From contig CALNVZ010003430.1 in the NCBI GenBank assembly GCA_940671915.1, forward strand, positions 18,692,657 through 18,756,656: a DNA stretch of 64,000 bases, written 5' to 3'. The notes under the pieces are model-generated. The model worked only from the letters and a program-made list of their open reading frames with translations, ran no database searches and had not been told where the DNA came from. Both the position numbers and the translations under genes were made by a program. This DNA comes from Paracentrotus lividus (lineage: Eukaryota > Echinodermata > Echinoidea > Camarodonta > Echinidae). Each line of letters opens with the position of its first letter. Position 1 is the stretch's first letter. Of this stretch, positions 56,560 through 64,000 are shown piece by piece.

Positions 56560-57067
56560 TCTGCCACGGATATCAAGGCAGAAAGAACCCTCCAAAAAGA
56601 AAGAGGACGGAAAAGAACCTTGGGAATTACTGGGTGGAGGAGCAGCGCATTAGCACCAGAATATCTTCTGTCATATTTGTCAGGAGACAGGCGTCGTGGG
56701 TGGTCCAGGCAAAAAATCCAATACATTCTTCCACGGTTCGAAGAGCTTCAGGTTGACCAGTGTGAAAAAACATGGGGAAAGTGAAAACCACTTCAAAGGG
56801 GTCAGCATTATGAGCGCTAGAAGGGCGGAACCCAGTACATCGAAGGCCGAAAAGATGATTCATCATCTTAACCAAATGGTAGTTCAACGACTTCAGCATC
56901 TCTTTAGAAACGCCCACGCAATCGCGAGACACTGTAGACCTTTCACCGACTTTCCTTGGATGTGCTCATCGAATCGAGCCACAGGCCTGAAAGTCGGAAC
57001 GACGTATCTAAACGACCATTCAGCTCAAGTGTTCGTCCATTTTATAGCCGAGGTATGTATATACTAA
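56560..57067 (+). pseudogene. ZNF862-like (hAT-derived) N-terminal remnant
   Basis: Reading through at least one frameshift, the region gives NTFFHGSKSFRLTSVKKHGE then SENHFKGVSI (TTF/BED-type zinc-finger region), and, around 56880-57055, LFRNAHAIARHCRPFTDFPW with YLNDHSAQVFVHFIAEV. This order is typical of ZNF862/C17orf113-type hAT-family proteins upstream of the RNase-H-like core. The zinc-ligand part is degraded and the transposase core and dimerisation domain are absent. Confidence 0.7.
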
Positions 57068-57410
57068 TATTATTCTAAAATTTTCTATAAACCCTGATAT
57101 TATGTTTATGATGCATGCATACTTATCTATGAAGAGTTTTTCATTACCAACGGAAACATAAGCTGATTGCATCGCGATCGATCAATGAGGAACTTCCTTC
57201 GGGGATATCGAGCGATGATCAACCATTTGTATCAGGTAATATTTTCATCATAACTTTCAGGTTGTAATGAAAAAATTCCACAGTATTTTTACAGGCCATG
57301 AGATGACAACGAAGGTTAGATCGTATGAAGAATAACTAACAAAAAATCTGCATGACATCGTACTGGACGGAAACAAACAGAAAGGAAGCAGACAGCATAT
57401 TGCAGGCAGT
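57068..57410. other. Linker with partial repeat
   Basis: Contains a diverged extra copy of the TTTTCATCATAACTTTCAGG/GTGATGAAAAAATT junction seen at 57718 and 59800, suggesting a third, older copy of the duplicated unit begins near 57240. No functional gene. Confidence 0.45.
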
Positions 57411-59334
57411 GGAAGTGACAATTGGCTTTCTTGAGGGCTGTCATCCCATACCTCAACACCTAGCTTCCAGATGTGAAGAAAATCCACTACTTTACTGATG
57501 GCTGTGCTGTGCTGGACAGTACAAGAACAGAAATAGTTTCCTAAATCTGTGTCACCATCAACAAGACTTCAATCTAGATGCATAATGGAACTTTTTCGCA
57601 ACAGTCACAGCAAAAGTACCTGCGATGGAATTGAAAGGACAGTAAAATGGCCAACAAAGGCTAGTCTGCAGTGTCCATACAATATAAAAGCAAGAAACAT
57701 ATTTTCATATCTTTCAGGTAGTGATGAAAAAATTTCACGGGATTTTCACCGGACACGAAATGACCCCAAAGGTGAAAGAATTTGAGCTACAAAGATTGCA
57801 AGACCCTAACCCTAACACTAACCGTAACATCACACTGGATATAAACCGAAAAAAGGAAGCAGATAGAAGACTAACTGAAATCGACGTGCCCACGGTAGAG
57901 ATGAAAAAATTTCACGGGATTTTCACCGGACATGAAATGACCCCAAAGGTGAAAGAATTTGAGCTACAAAGATTGCAAGACCCTAACCCTAACACTAACC
58001 GTAACATCACACTGGATATAAACCGAAAAAAGGAAGCAGATAGAAGACTAACTGAAATCGACGTGCCCATTGGCTTTAGCTGGACCCGAAAGGAATATTC
58101 CAAAAAGCCCTGTATCAAACGTGCCATGATTGGAAGCAGGTAAACATTGATAGTTTAGATGAACTGTTTTTATCTTTACCTCGGTTTTCAGAAGCAAACC
58201 ACATGCAACAAAAGTACATTATGTCAACAGAGTATGTCGATCTTCAACACTGTTATAGGTAATCAACACATGAAAGGATTTCCCCAAGAGTATGAGCAGT
58301 ACAATTGCAACAATCATTGAAAACAGTGAGCTAAGTGATACATATCCTACACACCAGATGGATTTGGACTATATTAAGCCAATGAACATATCACATAAAG
58401 AGCTAGATAAAGCAGAATTAAAAAGGAGTCTGTATGTTTTTGAGGAGGTGCAGCAACAGCCCAGGGAAACTGCTATGAACCATTATATCTCTGTGCAGTC
58501 ATGTGTACAAGGATATGCAGAATAGAAGTGGCAACACGATGACGGACAGATGTGCTAATGCAGCGGTTGATATAGAATTGGAGGAGACCAGCTATTCTGA
58601 ACAAAGGATGTGAGTGACCACAAAAAAGAAAAAAAAACCTGAAAAGAACTAAAAACTGAAGTGGAAGGAGCTCCATATACATGTACTTTTGTACAAAGGA
58701 AGACCTAAACAAAAGCTGTAAATAAGCTGAAAATCAAAACAAAAAAATAAGCTGAAATGAGATTAAAATTTGAGCTCTCATACCCCCATTGAACTCCTTT
58801 TAATGTGCAATGAAGCCATTGGACAGTTTTGTGCGAAAAGACGATCAAGTTTATTCTAAAATCTGAAGACATTACCAGACCTGTGCCGACAGGAGCCATG
58901 CCTTATAAAAATCGTGGTGAGAGCTGTGCTCAAGCAGTGCTGAGAGCACCGGACAAAAGCAGCAATTGGGGACAAGGTAGATTTAAAAATCTACCTTTCC
59001 AATAAGGTGCTGTAAACAAGTCTGCCACTGTGGGTAGGTAACTGTTTCAACATTCTCCTTTTTAATGCATGAATTCTTTTTTGTTCTGGCGATGGAATCT
59101 TAGATCATTTTGCAGAAGTAACCCGTCCGCAGAATTTCCTGCAGCAGGCATTCTCCAATGCTTGGTCCAACACCCTAAAGACGGCTCTGAGGTGCATTGG
59201 CCTCCTCTCCAAATCATTGTAAAAGCCATGTAAGTCTATGGTTGGCTAGAAAATAACCATTCTGGATATGAATTATACTGTTCAAAGAAGCGAGATCAAC
59301 ACTACAGAGATGGGAGATGATCATCAGAAGATAT
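57411..59334 (+). repeat. Tandem segmental duplication, copy 1 (pseudo-exons of an unknown TE protein)
   Basis: This 1.9-kb unit recurs at 59495-61234 in the same orientation. It carries decayed exon-like segments: VTIGFLEGCHPIP, YFTDGCA, then in shifted frames QYKNRNSFLNLCHHQQDFNL and KSTCDGIERTVKWPTKASLQ, a pattern I associate with uncharacterised TE-linked proteins. Next is a frame 57721-58143 (MKKFHGIFTGHEMTPKVK, IGFSWTRKEYSKKPC) preceded by CTTTCAG and ending at a donor-like GGAAGCAG|GTAAAC, then a 77-codon frame at 58292-58525. It encodes no intact protein I can name. Copy 1 has an additional internal 177-bp duplication. Confidence 0.85.
57724..58077 (+). repeat. Nested 177-bp tandem duplication
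   Basis: 57724-57900 and 57901-58077 are identical apart from one or two bases and are in frame (59 codons each), so the second block follows the first without a stop. It is present in copy 1 of the larger duplication and absent from copy 2 (59805-60047), so it arose after the 2-kb duplication. Confidence 0.93.
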
Positions 59335-59494
59335 GAAAATATTAAGTTTTCATGAAAAAGATATTCTTTTGTATTAAAGAATTACACACACTTTGCAGAC
59401 TGCAGCCTACATCCAGGAGCAAGGAGCCTGCACACCAGCTTTAGAAAAAGCTATTGTTTAGCAAACAATTGAATGCTGGGGTGGTAGTACAGTG
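59335..59494. repeat. Junction of the tandem duplication
   Basis: This spacer includes a segment (TGCAGCCTACATCCAGGAGC through AAACAATTGAATGCTGGGGT, about 59398-59485) that recurs in diverged form at 63275-63360 inside the amine-oxidase intron, showing a dispersed repeat at the breakpoint. Confidence 0.6.
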
Positions 59495-61234
59495 GAGGTG
59501 ACAATTGGCTTTCTTGAGGGCTTTCATCCCATACCTACAAACCCAGTTTCCAGACACGACGAAAATCCACTTCTACACTGACGGCTGTGCTTGACAGGAC
59601 AAGAACAGTAAAAGTTTCTTAAATCTTTGTCACCATCAACAAGACATCTATCTAGCTGCAGAATGGAACTTTTTTGCTACAGTCATAGAAAAAGTGCCTG
59701 CGATGGAATTGGAAAGACAGTAAAACGGCCAACAAAGGCTTGTCTGCACCATCCATAGAATATAAAAACAAGAAACAAATTTTCATCATAACTTTCAAGT
59801 AGTGATGAAAAAATTTCACAGGATTTTCACCAGACACGAAATGACCCCAAAGGTGAAAGAATTTGAGCTACAAAGATTGCAAGACCCTAACCCTAACACT
59901 AACCGTAACATCACACTGGATATAAACCGAAAAAAGGAAGCAGATAGAAGACTAACTGAAATCGACGTGCCCATTGGCTTTAGCTGGACCCGAAAGGAAT
60001 ATTCCAAAATGCCCTGTATCAAACGTGCCATGATTGGAAGCAGGTAAACATTGATAGTTTAGATAAACTGTTTTCATCCTTACCTCGGATTTCAGAAGCA
60101 AACCACATGTAACGAAAGTACATTATGTCAACGGAGTATGTTAATCTTCAACATTGTTATAGGTAATCAACACATGAAAGGATTTCCCCAAGAGTGAGCA
60201 GTAGAATTACAACAATCATTGAAAACAGTGCGCTAAGTGATACATATCTTACACACCAGACGGATTTGGACTATATTAAGCCAATGAACATATCACATAA
60301 AGAGCTAGATAAAGCAGAATTAAGGAGTCTGTACGTTTTTGAGGGGGTGCAGCAACAGCCCAAGGAAACTGCTATGAACCTTTATATCTCTGTGCAGTCA
60401 TGTGTACAAGGATATGCAGAATAGAAGAGGCAACACGATGACGGACAGATGTGCTAATGCAGCGGTTGATATAGAATTGGAAAAGACCAGCCTTTTTTTT
60501 AAAACAAAGGATGTGAGTGACCACCAAAAAGAAAAAACCTGAAAAGAACCGAACAACTGAAATGGAAGGAGCTCCATATACATGTACTTTTGTACAGAGG
60601 AAGAGCTAAACAAAAGCTGTAAATAAGCTGAAAATCAAAACAAAAAATAAGCTGAAATGAGATTAAAATTTGAGCCCTCATACCCCAATTGAACTCCTTT
60701 TAATGTGCGATGAATCCATTGGATGGTTTTGTGCGAAAAGACGATCAAGTTTATTCTAAAATCTGAGGACATTACCACACCTGTGCCGAAGGGAGCCATG
60801 CCTTATAAAAATCGTGGTGAGAGCTGTGCTCAAGCAGTGTTGAGAGCACCGGAAAAAAGCAGCAATTGGGAACAAGGTAGATTTAAAAATATATCTTTCC
60901 AATAAGGGGCTGTAAACAATTCTGCCACTGTCGGTAGGTAACTGTTTCAATATTCTCCTTTTTAATGCTTTTGTATTCTTTTTTGTTGATGGGATCCTAG
61001 ATCATTTTTGCAAAAGTAACCCGTCCACAGAATTTCCTGCAGCAGGCATTCTTCAATGCTTGTTCCAACACCCCAAAGACTGCTCTGAGGTGCATTGGCC
61101 TCCTGTCCAAATCATTGTTAAAGCCATGTAAGTCTATGGTTGGCTAGAAAATCACCATTCTGGATATGAATTATACTGTTCGAAGAAGCGAGATCAACAC
61201 TACAGAGATGGGAGATGATCATCAGAAGATATAT
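59495..61234 (+). repeat. Tandem segmental duplication, copy 2
   Basis: Aligns with 57411-59334 throughout, about 95% by eye: TGACAATTGGCTTTCTTGAG, CATCAACAAGACAT, GTGATGAAAAAATTTCACAG, ACCCGAAAGGAATATTCC, GAGCTAGATAAAGCAGAATT, CCTTATAAAAATCGTGGTGA and ATGGGAGATGATCATCAG. It lacks the nested 177-bp block. Pseudo-exons are in the same state of decay, so decay preceded the duplication. Confidence 0.88.
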
Positions 61235-62336
61235 AAAATCAACCCACAGAAAAAGTGTAGCCTTCATTTTACAAAACTATAAAGATGAAAGAGAAAGCCA
61301 AATCGTCATTTATTGAATATTTATCCATAGAGGAGCAAATTCTTAATAGGTAGGGCAGTGGCTTTGTAACCTGGAAGTTATGCGTTCATAACCAAGTAGA
61401 TGCACTAGTGCTTTTTCATTTCATTACCAAATACCTCCGATAGGACTTAAAAGCAGGTCACCCTCATCGCTTAAAAAGTCTGCATTAATTTAAATGCTTT
61501 CTTAGCAGTCAGGGGGGAAATATTATTTACTTCATTTTAACAAACATGAAGTATCATATGCAATTATGGAAACTCTGTGCTTTTTTTCATACATTACTGG
61601 GAGCATGTAACTGACTACTATTGACAAATGAAATATTGCAGAATGACTTAATTATGGTTTACAGAAAGACATTGTAGATTTGAATTCAAATATTTGTGTT
61701 CATTTTACACAATTTAGTGATGAAATTTTTACTATTTTTGGACAGTGTTTACTGGCCCAAATTATGTATAATTTCACTGACTGTGTAAGAAACAATTCCA
61801 CATGTTACATCACTGAATATACAGCAACATTTTCAGTGAAGGTAAACAAAACTAGCACTACACCTTTCGGACTCTTTACATGGAAATAGAGTAAGAGCTA
61901 GCCTTTCAGTGCAATTTTGGCAAGTAAACAACTGTATTCGATGCTACAGCTTGAATGTGTGCGCAGATAAATTTCTGTTTGATTATTTCAGCTTGATACA
62001 ACACACATATATATGTACATCACCATTAATTAGGAATTAAAAAACACATATATTTTGGCTTTTTCAATTTCCATTCCCAACAACCCACCTAAAAATGCAT
62101 ACCCCAATCATACAGCTAGACAAACTCAAATACTGGCCTGACTATTGTCAAGAGCTTGGTTGGAAAAAGTAATGTCTACTGTCTCTCTGGTCTATTTGTA
62201 TTGAGGTTTGACCAAATATATGTAATTTCATAATCAGACAGTATGAAATCTTAGAATTGTACCTCAAGTGATACTGACAAAACCCACAACAGGCCAATAA
62301 TAGACGATCAACGAATATCAGTATCCTGCATATTTT
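61235..62336. other. Downstream flank of the amine oxidase gene; nothing recognised
   Basis: AT-rich, with no exon or paired termini seen. It separates the duplicated block from the 3' end of the minus-strand gene. Confidence 0.4.
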
Positions 62337-62342
62337 TTTATT
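62337..62342 (-). terminator. AATAAA polyadenylation signal of the amine oxidase gene
   Basis: TTTATT on the plus strand reads AATAAA on the minus strand, about 225 bp after the stop codon at 62568-62570. Position and spacing suit a short 3' UTR. Confidence 0.45.
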
Positions 62343-62567
62343 TTTACCAGGATGATGTGGCTCAGGTATCAGCACCTACATGTAATATCCAAACGAGATA
62401 TTTCAAAAATTTTAGCCAGCCCCTCAAAAGCACTGACAAGACCCCATACAAGTCCAGTAAGAGATACATGTAACCAACAAATAACATTACCCTGTAAAGC
62501 TAATAGTTCATTTGTTTCACTGTGTGAATGGGGTATTACAGAATACATTTTTTTACACACACTTCAT

Positions 62568-63758
62568 TCATAACCCCGGAAGGTTAATTTTACCACCGGC
62601 GAGCCACGCCCTCCTCATAGCGAATCCGACAAGGGCCGCCACGAAAGCCAACTTCCCCATCGTCCAGATCAAAGAGCCCTCGTACCCTTGACAAGCCTCC
62701 TCCTCCTCGTCACGCCTCCCGTCCAAGGACTCCAATAGATCTCCGCCCGGTCCATCACCTTCATCTCCGGTCTCCGAGCTCTGGCTGCCTCGTGGACGGT
62801 TGGGGTGTCGGATTTCAAGGGTCACCTCGTCGGCAGCTCTCAATCCTGATTGGACGGCTCCGTTCAGGTAGCCCATCCATTGGGTAGCGGTCTCAGTGCC
62901 CGCCCAGTGTATCCTGTTCAAATTGGAATTAATTTCGATAATATCATGGTTTTGTATTGCACAGGTAACAAAAATGTCTCTTTGGGCTGTAAAAAGTATA
63001 GATTCATATAAAACAAAATAAAAATGGGTCATACAACCTCTTTAATTTCATTAAAGATTTACCTAATTTGATAACATATCTAGTACAAGGCGAGGCATCA
63101 GTGTATCAAAACTATCACTAGCATCCAGCTCCAGAGAGTGGTTTCTATTGTTATCTTGATTGAGGGGAAGACAGGCTGCACTTCAGGAGCCTATTCAATT
63201 CAATCAATACAACCAGGATGCAGCTTCTTGCAGCTGGCTGAATATTCATTAGTATTATAAGAATCACACACCCTTGCAGCCTATAAATAAGAGCAAGGAG
63301 CCAGTACACCTGCTTAAAAAACGCTATTGTTCTTCAAACAATTGAATACAGGGGTGGTAGTGCATGAAACACCATGCTGATTTCTTGTCTTCCAGGATGT
63401 GCTTCCAGGATAACAAAACCGTCTTTAAGAAGAAATAAGCCTTTAATTAGGACATGCTGAACCCACAAGGTTAAATAAATCCTTGTTTTTCCTTACTTGA
63501 TGTGGCCAGTCTGGACCAAAATGCAGCCTTCTACATTCTACCTTCACCTGGGTAGTGATACACTGTAGTTTGATGCCCTAGATGTGAAATGATCAAATAT
63601 CTTCATCTTTCCCTACAATTTTTTTAAAGTGAAACTTTCAAAGTGAGGTTTAATACTAACCTTCCATGGGGTATCCTTATTGTGTCCCAGTATGCCATGG
63701 CACCAGGCGTCATTAGACTCACTGGACAGCCTCCATTGTATGGCTCTAATGCCCAGTC
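62568..63758 (-). CDS. Monoamine-oxidase-type flavin amine oxidase, last two coding exons
   Basis: Minus-strand exons 63758-63661 (98 nt) and 62913-62568 (TGA stop at 62570-62568) join in frame across AG|GTTAGT and an ACAG|G acceptor. The first encodes [20 protein letters not shown], whose Cys sits where MAO-A/B bind FAD covalently (SGGCYT), then [11 protein letters not shown]. The second starts [20 protein letters not shown], the conserved C-terminal FAD-binding box, then [10 protein letters not shown], an acidic low-complexity linker and a hydrophobic segment ([11 protein letters not shown]) with a basic end, matching the C-terminal anchor that fixes MAO in the outer mitochondrial membrane. 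MAOs oxidatively deaminate biogenic amines. The N-terminal FAD and substrate domains lie beyond 64000. MAO-A/B distinction is vertebrate-specific, so no symbol is given. Confidence 0.92.
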
Positions 63759-64000
63759 CTACGAGTGATAACAATTATACACGGGAATAAAATATTGATA
63801 TCAAATATCCATTGCATTGCATAGTTATTGTCATTAAATCATGCGTTTGATTTTTTTGTTGTTGATGTTATCTATTATTTATGTTTAGTTTAGATGTAAA
63901 TCTATATTGTTTGATATTAATTTTGATTTAGTTTTATGTGTGTGGATTCAGTCTCATCAATTAATATGCTTCACTGACCTTACACTAATGCATCATAAAG
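63759..64000 (-). other. Intron of the amine oxidase gene (partial)
   Basis: Acceptor ATCACTCGTAG on the minus strand precedes the 98-nt exon. The remaining 240 bp to the edge is AT-rich without a recognisable further exon. Confidence 0.6.

Noticed and set aside
57806..57836. Telomere-like CCCTAACCCTAAC
   Set aside because: Only two perfect units, inside a duplicated exon-like frame; not a telomeric or interstitial telomere array.

Overview
This is eukaryotic nuclear DNA: AT-rich, intron-bearing, full of transposable-element (TE) debris, and with no operons or prokaryotic signals. The TE mix (PNMA-type Ty3/gypsy Gag, P-element/THAP9-like transposase, ZNF862-like hAT, mariner-type and several long-TIR MITEs, a tandem element rich in AGGTCAAAGGTCA) and frequent ACATGTA words suggest a marine invertebrate. 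I favour an echinoderm-like deuterostome by impression only, because no species-diagnostic sequence is present.

Only two host genes are firmly supported. ARL6IP1, the ER-shaping hairpin protein, lies on the + strand: five consecutive coding exons between 27182 and 33378 give 199 codons plus stop in a consistent frame. A short upstream start exon is not securely located. The last two coding exons of a monoamine-oxidase-type flavin amine oxidase lie on the - strand (63758 down to 62568). They carry the covalent-FAD cysteine motif, the AGTETAT box and a C-terminal membrane anchor; the rest of that gene lies beyond the right edge. At the left edge a possible first coding exon of an unrecognised gene lies on the - strand (159 to 51).

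Layout: 0.2-8.7 kb holds no recognisable gene; 8.77-9.52 kb is a long polypurine tract. About 10.9-15.49 kb and 17.6-24.98 kb look like unpolished long-read sequence, as judged from cleaner copies of the same repeats at 39.4-42 kb and from two mutually noisy copies (18374-21586 and 21612-24980) on either side of a 25-N gap. These two copies are probably one locus assembled twice. ARL6IP1 spans 27.2-33.4 kb, and one of its introns hosts a young non-autonomous LTR retrotransposon (29164-32406) in the - orientation, with a 4-bp target duplication and a minisatellite interior. 33.4-44.1 kb is 3' flank with at least six inverted-repeat elements. 44.5-61.2 kb is a TE graveyard: P-like transposase, LINE ORF1 fragment, an unnamed WCKC-type family, two degraded gypsy elements (one with Gag joined to the integrase C-terminus plus a 3' accessory ORF, one with Gag interrupted by a 402-bp MITE), a ZNF862-like hAT remnant, and a 1.7-1.9 kb tandem duplication with a nested 177-bp duplication. 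The amine oxidase gene closes the window.

The genes do not form a pathway. The most informative content is the assembly history and the transposon biology. I found no convincing new molecular system. The best candidates for something undescribed are the ORF downstream of the gypsy integrase (50752-51336), the open frame inside the 402-bp MITE, and the unidentified exon-like ORFs at 51-159 and 55905-56321.
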